Position numbers and translations under genes: made by a program. A stretch of 64,000 bases of DNA from Amaranthus tricolor (Eukaryota > Streptophyta > Magnoliopsida > Caryophyllales > Amaranthaceae): contig NC_080056.1 of assembly GCF_026212465.1 (NCBI RefSeq), forward strand, positions 18,486,879-18,550,878. Reading direction: 5' to 3'. Under the pieces are notes generated by a model. It saw only the letters and a program-made list of their open reading frames with translations, was not told the DNA's origin and made no database searches. Shown piece by piece: positions 51,601-64,000 of the stretch (position 1 is the stretch's first letter; every line of letters begins with the position of its first letter).

Positions 51601-53648
51601 TTGGTATATATTATTGTGTTGAAGTGGTTACAATTGAAAAGCATAGTCATATGCTAGAAATTACGTGTTAAGTTCCGATTTTAAGGGTTTTTAACCATTT
51701 TTGGCACTTTTGCGCATATTGTAGATCAAACTTGTTATGTTTTGGACTAAACTTGGCACACAACACTATTTGGTATATATATTATTCTGTTGAAGTGGTT
51801 AGAATTGAAAATCATAGTCATATGCTACAGAATTACGTGTTTATTTCTGATTTTATGCATTTTTAAGCGTTTTTGGCACTTTTGCACATAAAGTAGCTCA
51901 AACTTAGTTTGATTTGCAAAAAACTTTGCACAAAGATTATTTAGTATATATTATTGTGCTGAAGTGGTTAGAATTGCAAATCATTGTCATATGTTAGAAA
52001 TTACGTGTTAAGTTGCTACTTTATGCGTTTTTAAGCTTTTTTGCTACTTTTGCACATAAAGTTGCTCAAACTTGGTTTGATTTGAGCGAAACATGGCACA
52101 CAATATTATTTGGTATATGTTATTGTGTTGAAGTGGTTAGAATTGAAAATCATTTTTGGCACTTTTGCGCATAAAGTAGCTCAAGCTTGATATGTTTTGG
52201 ACGAAACTTGGCACACAACACTATTTGGTATATATTATTGTTTTGAATTATTTGAATTAATAATCATACTCATATGTTAGAAATTACGTGTTAATTGCGA
52301 TTTTGAGGGTTTTTAACCATTTTTGGCACTTTTGCGCATATAGTAGATCAAACTTGTTATGTTTCGCACGAAACTTGGCACACAACACTATTTGGTATAT
52401 ATTATTCGGTTGATGTCGTTAGAATTGAAAATCATAGTTCTATGCTAGAAATTACGTGTTAAGTTGCGTTTTTAAGTGTTTTTAAATGTTTTTGCAACTT
52501 TTGCGCATAAAGTAGCTCACACTTGTTTTGTTTTACACGAAACTTCGCACAAAACACTATTTGGTATATATCATTGTGTTGAAGTGGTTAGAATTGAAAA
52601 TCATAGTCATATGATAGAAATTACGTCTTAAGTTCCGATTTTAAGGGTTTCTATCCATTTTTTACACTTTTGCGCATATAGTAGATCAAACTTGTTATGT
52701 TTTGCACGAAACATGGCACGCAACACTATTTGGTATATATATTATTCTGTTGAAGTGGTTAGAATTGAAAATCATAGTCATATCCTACAGTATGACGTGT
52801 TTATTTGCGATTTTATGCGTTTTTAAGCGTTTTTGGCACTTTTGCGCATAAAGTAGGTCAAACTTGGTTTGATTTGCACGAAACTAGGCACACAACATTA
52901 TTTGGTATATATTATTGTGTTGAACTGGTTATAATTGAAAATCATTGTCATATGCTAGAAATTACGTGTTAAGTTGCGATTTTATGCGTTTTTAAGCTTT
53001 TTTTCCCTTTTTGCGTATAAAGTAGCTCAAACTTGGTTTGATTTGCACGAAACTTGGCACACAATATGATTTGGTATATGTTCTTGTGTTGAAGTGGTTA
53101 GAATTGAAAATCATTGTCATATGGTAGAAATTACGTGTTAAGTTTTGATTTTAAAGGTTTTTTTTTACCATTTTTGGCACTTTTGCGCATAAAGTAGCTC
53201 AAGCTTGATATGTTTTGGACGAAACTTGGCACATAACACTATTTGGTATATATTATGGTGTTGAAGTGGTTAGAATTTAAAATCATAGTCATATGCTAGG
53301 ATTGACGTGTTAAGTTGCGATTTTAAGGGTTTTTAAGCGTTTTTGCCACTTTTGTGCGTAAAGTAGCTCAAACTTAGTTTATTTTGCACAACACTTGGCA
53401 CACAACACTATTTGGTATATATTATTTTTTTTAAGTGGTTATAATTAAAAATTATAGTAATATGCTTGACATTACGTGTTAAGTTGCGATTTTATGTATT
53501 TTTAAGCGTTTTTGCTACTTTTGCGCATAAAGTAGCTCAAACTTGGTTTGATTTTCACGAAACTTGACACACAATATTATTTGGTATATATTATTGTTTT
53601 GAATTTTTTGAATTAAAAATCATATTCATATGCTAGAAATTACGTGTT
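48672..53648 (-). repeat. Satellite array, right arm (part 1), inverted orientation
   Basis: The same monomer family as 24752-48571, read on the minus strand (for example GCGCATAAAGTAGCTCAAAC, TTGGCACACAACACTATTTG). A diagnostic variant TGCGCATATTGTAGATC recurs at 49871 and 51711, giving a local unit of 1840 bases. Truncated monomers are present (about 50620 and 52150). Confidence 0.95.
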
Positions 53649-56611
53649 TTTTTTTTTTTTTTTGCGAAAAGGTAAGTAGTATTAGAACAGAAAAACAAAC
53701 TGTACAAGAGTACCAGAACATACAATATGAACATCCACCCTTGGTCTTAGTGACTTTAATAGCATCATTTTCTAACCCTGAAGCCACCTTCTAGGAAGGG
53801 TTCAAAAGGGAAGAGCAATCATGTGCTAGCCACTAAGAGAACACATCACCAACCAAGAACAACTATCTTAAGACAGATACAAACCAGTTTTTATTAGTAC
53901 AAGATGCCTTCTTAGGCATTACACTAACAATTCGCCAGTAAACCTCTTTAGTGACTCTCTCAACAGTGCTTTGGTGACTTGCTATGCATTTCCGCCAGAC
54001 TGCAGCATTCCTTTGCTTCCAAATGTTGTACATTAGAGCAGCATAGGTGCACTGGATCACTCTCCTTCGAAATCTGCCATTACATGGTTTTTGCAGCCAA
54101 GTACTGAGCTGGGTCAAGTCCGCTATTGAGACATTAATCCCAATTTGGTCCTCCAACAGTTTCCTGCAGGTAGAGGCATAAGGACAAGTAATGAAAATAT
54201 GATCACAAGTTTCAAGCTCCTGTTCACACAGAGGACAAAGCTCATCTGTTTGAATCTGCATCTTTTTCAGCCTGTCCTTTGTCTGGACTCTCCTCCACAT
54301 CACTAGCCAACATAAGAAGCTATGTTTAGGGATGTTGAGATTATTCCAAACCCATCCTGCCCAATCAACTTCTTGTCCTTCCCCTCTTAGCCATTTATAG
54401 CCACTAGAGGTCGTGTATCCTTTATGCTGAAACACCCATTTGTTGCCACTGTAACCATTTCTGAATCTATCTTTAACTTGGCATAATTGCTTCCAATACC
54501 AGCTGGCTGCTGAAGTTGGGGAGTAGGTCTTCCAATCCTTGTCTTTCAGATAAATATGGTTGATCCATTTTACCCACAAGTTATCAGCCTTACTAGCAAT
54601 GGACCATACATACTTACCTAGCAATGCTAAATTCCAGGCATGGCTCTCTTTCAGCCCCAGTCCTCCTTCTATTTTTTTTCTACATATCAAGTCCCAGGCA
54701 ACTAAGGGGGTCTTGTGGCTGGCGACCTTACCACCCCATAAGAAATTCCTGCAGGCACTAATGACTCCCTCAATAACCTGTTTAGGAAGAATGAAAATGG
54801 AGGACCAATAACAGTGCATACTCAACAGGACAGAATTGACCAATTGGACCCTACCAGCATAGGACAAAGTTCTTACGCCCCATGATCTAATTCTAGCAGC
54901 TATTTTATCAATGAGGAAAGAACAATCATCCTTACTTAACTTCTTGGAGTCAATCTTTACCCCCAGGTAGGTGAATGGTAGGCTCTCCTCCTTGTATTTT
55001 GATATTTTGATGACTTCCTCCTTAACTTGAGCATCCATATTACAAGAATAAAAGGCTGATTTCCCTGCATTAGCATTAAGTCCAGAAGTCGCAGCAAAGG
55101 TAGCCAGGGCTCTCAAGTTAAGCATGATTGATTTCAAGTCTCCTTTGCAAAAGATTATCAAGTCATCAGCAAAAACTAAATGATTTAGTTTGAGCGTCCT
55201 GCATCTGAAATGATATTTGTAATCCTGTTGTTGTCCAGCATATGTAAGCAGTCTGGACAGATATTCCATACATATCACAAAGAGGAGAGGGGACATAGGA
55301 TCTCCTTGCCTTAGTCCTCTTTTGCCTGCAAAAAAACCAAATGTGTTGCCATTAGAGTACAACGAGTAAGAAGGAGTAGTAACACATTGCATCACCCATG
55401 TAATGAATTTCGGGGGAAAGTGCATAGCCTCAAGGAGCTGATGGAGGAATTTCCAATCCACAGAGTCATAGGCCTTCCTGATATCCACCTTTAACAAACA
55501 ACAGGGTGGGGTAGCTTTCCTACCATATGAGCCAATTATGTCCTGCACTACACTCACATTATGAATGATTTGTCTTCCTTGAACAAAGCCTGATTGATTA
55601 GGAGTAATGATTGAAGGTAACACTTTCTTGAGTCTGGAACAGATGATCTTTGTAATGCACTTGTAAATAGTATTGCAACATGCAATGGGTCTGAACTCAC
55701 TTACATGATGAGGGTACTGGACCTTTGGGATGAGGGTGAGTTTTGTGCAGTTAACCTCTTTGAGGAGCTTTCCATGGGTGAAGAAATCTCTGATAGCATC
55801 ACAGACATCTTTCCCTACAATGTCCCAAGATCGCTTGAAGAAGGTACTGTTATAACCATCTGGACCTGGGGCCTTTGAGCCTGGGATAGACCACATAGCT
55901 TGTTTGATTTCTTTATCAGAAATCTCTGCCACTAACATGGATGCTTGCTGATCACTAACAACTTCTCCTTTGCCGATTATTCCTTCCTGAATGGAGGTTC
56001 TGGAAAGCATTTCCGTACCAATCAAATCTACGTAGAAATCTTCAAATGCTTTCTGAACTAGCTCTGGGCCTTTCTGTGTAACTCCATTCTTGTCTTGAAT
56101 TGCAAGCACTCTCTGCTAGAACTTCCTGGCCTTGATACTTTGGTGGAAGAACTTAGTGTTAGCATCACCTTCCTTCAACCAATGCATCTTAGCCCTCTGG
56201 TGAGTGAAGCTGTTGTATGCCTTTTTAGCTTCCTTGTAAGCTTCAGCTGCCCTCTTCTCCTCTGCAATGAGGTCAATGTTGTGAGGCTGGGAGTGAACAT
56301 CCTTCTGGCGCGCCAAGAGATTTTTTTGGGCTTCATACATTCTCTCCTCAATATTGCTGTAGTGACTCCTGTTTAGGCTTTTCAGCCCAAACTTCAAGGC
56401 TTTGAGTTTCTTCACAAGGCAATACATTGGCGTTCCAGTAACCTCCTTGCACCAAGTCTGAGTGACTATATCTGCAAAAGTAGTATGGTGAGTCCACATA
56501 TCATAAAACATAAAAGGCCTCCTGTTGTTAGTGGACCTATTATCAAAAGAAATGAGAGCAGGGGAGTGATCAAAGTCCTGCTCAGGCAAAAAGTTTACAA
56601 AAGAGTCAGGG
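53647..56611 (-). mobile_element. 5'-truncated L1-type LINE inserted in the satellite
   Basis: A run of 17 T at 53647-53663 is the poly(A) tail of a minus-strand insertion. The other junction is at 56611. AATTACGTGTT occurs at 53638-53648 and 56612-56622, so an ~11-bp target duplication was made within a monomer (end at the T-run ambiguous by two bases). The satellite sequence is continuous across the insertion. Only the end of the endonuclease and the reverse transcriptase part of ORF2 are present; ORF1 and most of the endonuclease are missing, as usual for incomplete reverse transcription. Confidence 0.93.
53863..56611 (-). pseudogene. LINE ORF2 fragment: endonuclease end, reverse transcriptase, zf-RVT
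   Basis: One frame runs from the 5' junction at 56611 to a stop at 53863-53865. It is broken once by TAG at 56114-56116 (after KARKF, before QRVLAIQ). The upstream 165 residues include FDHSPALISF, the C-terminal histidine motif of the L1 endonuclease, and the linker ending HWLKEGDANTKFFH. The downstream 748-residue part (counted from 56109) has LTLIPKV (124-130), SEFRPIACCN (137-146), GLRQGDPMSPLLF (265-277), and the catalytic FADD (313-316). It also has a zf-RVT zinc region at about 570-652 with CPLCEQ and a later HIFITCPYA. With one stop and no frameshift it is much better preserved than the copia element, so the insertion is relatively young. Confidence 0.92.
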
Positions 56612-59600
56612 AATTACGTGTTAAGTTGCGATTTTGAGGGTTTTTAACCATTTTTGGCACTTTTGCGCATATAGTAGATCAAACTTGTTATGTTTTGGAC
56701 TAAACTTGGCACACAACACTATTTGGTATATATATTATTCTGTTGAAGTGGTTAGAATTTAAAATCATAGTCATATGCTACAAAATTACGTGATTATTTG
56801 TGATTTTACGCGTTTTTAAGCGTTTTTGGCACTTTTGCGCATAAAGAAGCTCAAACTTGGTTTAATTTGCACGAAACTTGGCACACAACATTATTTGGTA
56901 TATATTATATTGTTGAAGTGGTTATAATTGAAAATCATTATCATATGCTAGAAATTACGTGTTAAGTTGCGATTTTATGCGTTTTTAAGTTATTTTGCCC
57001 TTTTTGCGTATAAAGTAGCTCAAACTTGGTTTGATTTGCACGATACTTGGCACACAACATTATTTGGTATAGATTATTGTTTTGAAGTGGTTAGATTTGA
57101 AAATTATTGTCATATGGTTGAAATTACGTGTTAAGTTTTGATTTTAATGGTTTTTTTTTACCATTTTTTGCACTTTTGCGAATAAAGTAGCTCAAACTTG
57201 GTATGTTTTGGATGAAACTTGGCACACAATACTACTTGGTATATATTATTGTGTTGAAGTGGTTAGAATTGAAAATCTTAGTCATATGCTAGAAATTACG
57301 TGTTAAGTTGAGATTTTATGCGTTTTTAAGCGTTTTTAGCACTTTTGCGCATAAAGTAGCTCAAACTTGGTTTGTTTTGCATGAAACTTGGCACACAAAA
57401 CTATTTGGTACATATTATTGTGTTTAAGTGGTTAGAATTAAAAATCATAGTCATATGCTAGAAATTACGTGTCAAGTTGCGTTTTTAAAGGGTTTTTAAG
57501 CGTTATTGCCACTTTTGTGCGTAAAGTAGCTCAAACTTGGTTTGTTTTGCACGAAATTTGGCACACAACATTATTTGGTATATATTATTGAGTTGAAGTG
57601 GTTAGAATTGAAAATCATAGTCATATGCTAGAAATTACGTGTTAAGTTGCGTTTTTAAGGGTTTTTAAGTGTTTTTGCCAGTTTTGAGCATAAAGTAGCT
57701 ATAACTAGGTTTGTTTTGCACAAAACTTGTCACAAAACACTATTTGGTATATATTATTGTGTTGAAGTGGTTACAATTGAAAATCATAGTCATATGCTAG
57801 AAATTACGTGTTAAGTTCCGATTTTAAAGTTTTTTAACCATTTTGGGCAGTTTTGCGCATATAGTAGATCAAACTTGTTATGTTTTGCACAAAACATGGC
57901 ACACAACACTATTTGATATATATATTATTCTTTTGAAGTGGTTAGAATTGAAAATCATAGTCATATGCTGCAGAATTACGTGTTTATTTGCAATTTTATC
58001 TGTTTTTAAGCGTTTTTGGCACTTTTGCGCATAAAGTAGCATAAACAGTGTTTGTTTTGCACGAAACTTGGCACACAACACTATTTGGTATATATTATTG
58101 AGTCGAAGTGATTAGAATTGAAAATCATAGTCATATGCTAGAAATTACGTGTTATGTTGCGACTTTATGCGTTATTACTCTTTTTTGCTATATTATTTGG
58201 TATATGTTATTGTGTTGAAGTGGTTAGAATTGAAAATCATTGTTATATGGTAGAAATTACGTGTTAAGTTTTGATTTTAAGGGTTTTTTTTTTACCATTT
58301 TTGGCACTTTTGCGCATAAAGTAGCTCAAGCTTGATATGTTTTGGACGAAACTTGGCACACAACACTATTTGGTATATATAATTGTGTTGAGTGGTTAGA
58401 ATTGAAAATCATAGTCATATGCTAGGATTTACGTGTTAAGTTGCGATTTTATGCGTTTTAAAGCGTTTTTGGCACTTTTGTGCATAAAGTAGCTAAAACT
58501 TGGTTTGTTTTGCACGAAACTTGGCACACAACACTATTTGGTATATATATTATAGTCATATGCTAGACATTACGTGTTAAGTTGCGATTTTATGCATTTT
58601 TAAACGTTTTTGCTACTTTTGCGCATAAAGTAGCTCAAACTTGGTTTGATTTGCACGAAACTTGACACACAATATTATTTGATATATATTATTGTTTTGA
58701 ATTGTTCGAGTTGAAAATCATATTCATATGCTAGAAATTACGTGTTAAGTTGCGATTTTAAGGGTTTTTAACCATTTTTGGCACTTTTGCGCATATAGTA
58801 GATCAAACTTGTTATGTTTTGCACGAAACTTTTCACACAACACTATTTGGTATATATATTATTCTGTTGAAGTGATTAGAATTGAAAATCATAGTCATAT
58901 GCTATAGAATTACGTGTTTATTTGCGATTTTATGCGTTTTTAAGCGTTTTTGGCACTTTTGCGCGTAAAGTAGCTCAAATTTGGTTTGATTTGCACGAAA
59001 CTTGGCACAAAATATTATTTGGTATATATTATTGTGTTGAGGTGGTTAGAATTGAAAATCATTGTCATATGCTAGAAATTACGTGTTAAGTTGTGATTTT
59101 AAGGGTTTTTTTTTTACCATTTTTGGCACTTTTGCGCATAAAGTAGCTCAAACTTGGTATGTTTTGGACGAAACATGGCACACAACACTATTTGGTATAT
59201 ATTATTGTGTTGAAGTGTTTAGAATTGAAAATCATAGTCATATGGTAGAAATTAAGTGTTAAGTTGCTATTTTATGCGTTTTAAGCATTTTTGGCATTTT
59301 TGCACATAAAGTAGCTCAAACTTGGTTTGTTTTGCACGAAACTTGGCACACAACACTATTTGATATATATTATTGAGTTTATGTGGTTATAATTGAAAAT
59401 CATAGTCATATGCTAGAAATTACGGGTTAAGTTGCGTTTTTAAGTGTTTTTAAGCGTTTTTGCCACTTTTGTGCATAAAGTAGCTCAAATTTGGTTAGTT
59501 TTGCACGAAACTTGCAACACAACACTATTTGGTATATATTATTGAGTTGAAGTGCTTTGAATTGAACATCATAGTCATATGCAAGAACTTACGTGTTAAG

Positions 59601-62600
59601 TTGCGATGTTATGCGTTTTTAAGCGTTTTTGCCACTTTTGCGCATAAAGTTGCTCAAACTTAGTTTGTTTTGCACGAAACTTTGCACATAATACTATTTT
59701 GTATATATTATTGTGTGGAAGTGGTTAGAATTTAAAATAAAGTCATATGCTATAAATTACGTGTTAAGTTGCGATTTTAAGGGTTTTTAAGCGTTTTTTC
59801 AACTTTTGCGCATAAATTAGCTCAAATTAGGTTTTATTTGCACGAAACTTGGCACACAACATTATTTGGTATATATTATTGTGTTAAAGTGGTTATAATT
59901 GAAAACCATTGTCATATGCTAGAAATTACGTGTTAAGTTGCGATTTTATGCGTTTTTAAGTTATTTGTCCCTTTTTGCGTATAAAGTAGCTCAAACTTGG
60001 TATGTTTTGGACGAAACTTGGCACACAATACTATTAGGTATATATTATTGTGTTGAAGTGGTTAGAGTGTAAAATCATAGTCATATGGTTGAAATTACGT
60101 GTTAAGTTGCGATTTTATGCGTTTTTAAGCGATTTTGGCACTTTTGCGCATAAAGTAGCTCAAACTTGGTTTGTTTTGCATGAAACTTGGCACACAACAC
60201 TATTTGGTACATATTATTGTGTTTAACTGGTTAGAATTGAAAATCAGAGTCATATGCTAAAAATTATGTGTTAAGTTGCTTTATCAAGTGTTTTTAAACG
60301 CTTTTTCAACTTTTATGCAAAAAGTAGCTCAAACTTGAGTTGTTATGCGCGAAACATGGCACACAACACTATTTGGTTTGTGTTATTGTGTTGAAGTGGT
60401 TAGAATTTAAATCATAGACATATGCTAGAAATTACGTGTTAAGTTGCGATAGGATGCGTTTTTAAGCGTTTTTGCCACTTTTGCGCATAAAATATCTCAA
60501 ACTTAGTTTGTTTTGCACGAAACTTGGCACACAACATTATTCGGTATATATTATTGTGTGGAAGTGCTTTGAATTGAAAATCATTGTCATATGGTAGAAA
60601 TTACGTGTTAAGTTGCCATTTTATGCGTTTTTTTAAGAGTTTTTGCTACTTTTGCGCATAAACTAGCTAAAACTTGGTTTGTTTTGCACGAAACTTGGCA
60701 CACAACACAATTTGATATATATTATTGTGTTCCATTGGTTAGAATTGAAAATCATAGTCATACGTTAGAAATTACGTGTTAAGTTGCGATTTTATGCGTT
60801 TTCAAGCGTTATTGGCACTTTTGCGCATAAAGTAGCTCAAACTTAGTTTGATTTGCACGAAACTTGGCACACAACATTATTTGGTACATATTATTGTGTT
60901 GAAGTGGTAATAATTGAAAATCATTGTCATATGCTAGAAATTACGTGTTAAGTTGCGATTTTATGTGTTTTTAAGCTTTTTTGCCACTTTTGCGCATAAA
61001 GTAACTGAAACATGGTTTGATTTGCACAAAACAAGGGAGACAACATTATTTGGTATATATTATTGTGTTGAGGTGGTTAGCATTGAAAATCATTGTCATA
61101 TGGTAGAAATTACGTGTTAAGTTGTGTTTTTAAGTGTTTTTAAGCGTTTTTTTCCACTTTTGTGCATAAAGTCTCTCAAACTTGGTTTGTTTTGCACGAA
61201 CCTTGGCACACAACACTATTTGGTATATATTTTTGTGTTGAAGTGGTTATAATTGAAAATCATAGTCATATGCTAGAAATTACGTGTTAAGTTACGATTT
61301 GAAGGGTTTTTAACCATTTTTGGCACTTTTGCGGAAATAGTATCTCAAACTTGGTATGTTTTGCACGAAACATGGATTACAACACTATTAGGTATATATA
61401 TTATTGTGTTGAAGTGGTTAGAATTGAAAATCCTAGTCATATGCTAGAAAATACGTGTTAAGTTGCGTTTTTAAGGGTTTTTAAGCGTTTTTGCCACTTT
61501 TGTGCATAAAGTAGCTCAAACTTTTTTTGTTTTGCACGAAACTTGGCACACAACACTATTTGATATATATTATTGTGTTGAAGTGGTTAAGATTGAAAAT
61601 AATATTCATATGCTAGAAATTACGTGTTAAGTTGCGATTTTATGCCTTTTTAATTGTTTTTGGCACTTTTGCTTATAAAGTAGCTCAAACTTGGTTTGTT
61701 TTGCACGAAACTTGGCACACAACACTATTAGGTATATATTATTGAGTCGAAGTTGTTAGAATTGAAAATCATAGTCATATGCTAGAAATTACGTGTTAAG
61801 TTGTGTTTTTAAGTGTTTTTAAGCGTTTTTGCCACTTTTGTGCATAAAGTCTCTCAAACTTGGTTTGTTTTGCACGAAACTTGGCACACTACATTATTTA
61901 GTATATATATTATTCATTTGAAGTGGTTAGAATTGAAAATCATACTCATATGCTGCAGAATAACGTGTTTATTTTCGATTTTATGCGTTTTTAAGCGTTT
62001 TTGGCACTTTTGCGCATAAAGTAGCTCAAACTTGTTTTGATTTGCACGAAACTTGGCACACAACATTATTTGGTATATATAATATTTTGTTGAAGTGGTT
62101 ATAATTGAAAATCATTTTCGTATGCTAGAAATTACGTGTTAAGTTGCGATTTTACGCGTTTTTAAGCTTTTTTTGCCATTTTTGCGCATAAAGTAGCTCA
62201 AACTTGGTTTGATTTGCACGAAACTTGGCACAAAACATTATTTGCAATATATTATTGTGTTGAAGTGGTTAGAATTGAAAATCATTGTCATATGGTAGAA
62301 ATTACGTGTTAAGTTTTGATTTAAAGGGTTTTTTTTACCATTTTTAGCACTTTTGCGAATAAAGTAGGTCTAACTTACAACACTAATTGGTATATATTAT
62401 TTTGTTGAAGTGGTTAGAATTGAAAATCATAGTCATATGCTAGAAATTACGTGTTAAGTTGCGATTTTATGCATTTTTAAGCGTTTTTGCTACTTTTGCG
62501 CATAAAGTAGCTCAAACTTGGTTTGATTTGCACGAAACTTGACACACAATATTATTTGGTATATATTATTGTTTTGAATTGTTTGAATTAATAATCATAC

Positions 62601-64000
62601 TCATATGCTAGAAATTACGTGTTAATTGCGATTTTGAGGGTTTTTAACCTTTTTTGGCACTTTTGCGCATATAGTAGATCAAACTTGTTATGTTTCGCAC
62701 GAAACTTGGCACACAACACTATTTGGTATATATTATTGGGTTGATGTGGTTAGAATTGAAAATCATAGTCATATGCTAGAAATTACGTGTTAAGTTGCGT
62801 TTTTAAGTGTTTTTAAGTGTTTTTGCAACTTTTGCGCATAAAGTAGCTCACACTTGTTTTGTTTTGCACGAAACTTCGCACAAAACACTATTTGGTATAT
62901 ATTATTGTGTTGAAGTGGTTAGAATTGAAAATCATAGTCATATGCTAGAAATTACGTCTTAAGTTCCGATTTTAAGGGTTTTTAACCATTTTTTACACTT
63001 TTGCGCATATAGTAGATCAAACTTGTTATGTTTTGCACGAAACATGGCACACAACACTATTTGGTATATATATTATTCTGTTGAAGTGGTTAGAATTGAA
63101 AATCATAGTCGTATCCTACAGTATTACGTGTTTATTTGCGATTTTATGCGTTTTTAAGCGTTTTTGGCACTTTTGCGCATAAAGTAGCTCAAACTTGGTT
63201 TGATTTGCACGAAACTAGGCACACAACATTATTTGGTATATATTATTGTGTTGAAGTGGTTATAATTGAAAATGATTGTCATATGGTTGAAATTACGTGT
63301 TAAGTTGTGATTTTAAAGGTTTTTTTTACCATTTTTTGCACTTTCGCGAATAAAGAAACTTAAACTTGGTATGTTTTGGACGAAAATTTGCACACAACAC
63401 TATTTGGTATATATTATTGTGTTGAAGTGGTTAGAATTTAAAATCATAGTCATATGCTAGAAATTACGTTTTAAGTTGCGATTTTATGCGTTTTTAAGCG
63501 TTTTTGGCACTTTTGCGCAGTAGCTCAAACTTGGTTTGTTTTGAAAGAAACTTGGCACACAACACTATTTGGTATATATTATTGTGTTTAAGTGGTTAGA
63601 ATATAAAATCATAGTCATATGCTAGAAATTATGTGTTAAATGGCGTTTTTAAGGTATTTTAAGTGTTTTTGCCACTTTTGTGCATAAAGTAACTCAAACT
63701 TGGCTTGTTTTGCACGAATCTTGGCACAAATCATTATTTGGTATATATTATTGTGTTGAAGTGGTTAGAATTGAAAATCATAGTCATATGCTAGAATTTA
63801 CGTGTGAAGTTCCGATTTTAAGGGTTTTTAACCATTTTTGGCACTTTTGCGCATATAGTAGATCAAACTTGTTATGTTTTGCACGAAACATGGCACACAA
63901 CACTATATAGTATATATATTATTATATTGAAGTTGTTAGAATTGAAAATCTTAGTCATATCCTACAGAATTAATTGTTTATTTGCGATTTTAAGCGTTTT
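56612..64000 (-). repeat. Satellite array, right arm (part 2), continues past window
   Basis: Minus-orientation monomers resume in register after the LINE. The region 58290-59130 resembles 50360-51200, including the deletion variant GTGTTGAGTGGTTAG and the shortened monomer at 58540. From about 62300 to the edge the monomers are the reverse of the left-arm higher-order unit: the landmark present at 44247-44477 on the left recurs, inverted, at 63680-63910, and the diagnostic TAGGTCTAACTTACAACAC at about 62366 mirrors the one at 43081. The array does not end inside the window. Confidence 0.96.

Noticed and set aside
54560..56376. Plus-strand frames at 54560-54811 and 56095-56376
   Set aside because: They are antisense shadows of the LINE reverse transcriptase frame.

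Overview
The window is nuclear DNA of a flowering plant, most likely a eudicot. The evidence is a spliced fructokinase gene with GT..AG introns, Ty1/copia, L1-type LINE, CACTA, Mutator-like (MULE) and Stowaway transposons, and a very AT-rich intergenic background. I cannot name the species from the sequence. Only one host gene is clearly functional; nearly everything else is transposon or satellite DNA.

Layout. 1-4603: a minus-strand pfkB-family fructokinase, seven visible exons, with its 3' end beyond the left edge. Intron 6 holds a 1.0-kb long-TIR element and intron 2 a MITE candidate. 4604-11455: AT-rich intergenic DNA with a 38-bp minisatellite, a 1.25-kb long-TIR MULE-like element (6757-8004) inserted into a dispersed repeat, a ~480-bp (AT)n tract, a ~465-bp tandem duplication and a Stowaway MITE. 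11456-18331: a nested structure. The outside is a MULE with ~270-bp TIRs and an exact 9-bp target duplication, carrying the C-terminal kinase fragment of an LRR receptor kinase (Pack-MULE-like). Inside it sits a complete but decayed Ty1/copia element with an exact 5-bp target duplication. 18608-20087: a probable solo LTR. 20088-23946: AT-rich DNA with no recognised gene.

23947-24751: one end of a CACTA (En/Spm) element, with its terminal sequence, subterminal hairpin repeats and the last two exons of a Ulp1-like (C48) cysteine protease. From 24752 to the right edge the window is a tandem array of ~170-bp monomers, organised in higher-order units of about 4.2, 3.2 and 2.2 kb. A 100-N assembly gap (48572-48671) splits it, and monomer orientation is opposite on the two sides. 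A 5'-truncated LINE (53647-56611), with an ~11-bp target duplication cut from a monomer, interrupts the right arm.

The strongest candidate for something undescribed is this large nucleosome-length, higher-order satellite with phased A-tracts. It starts directly beside, and apparently within, a CACTA transposon, and it forms an inverted pair of arrays around the gap.
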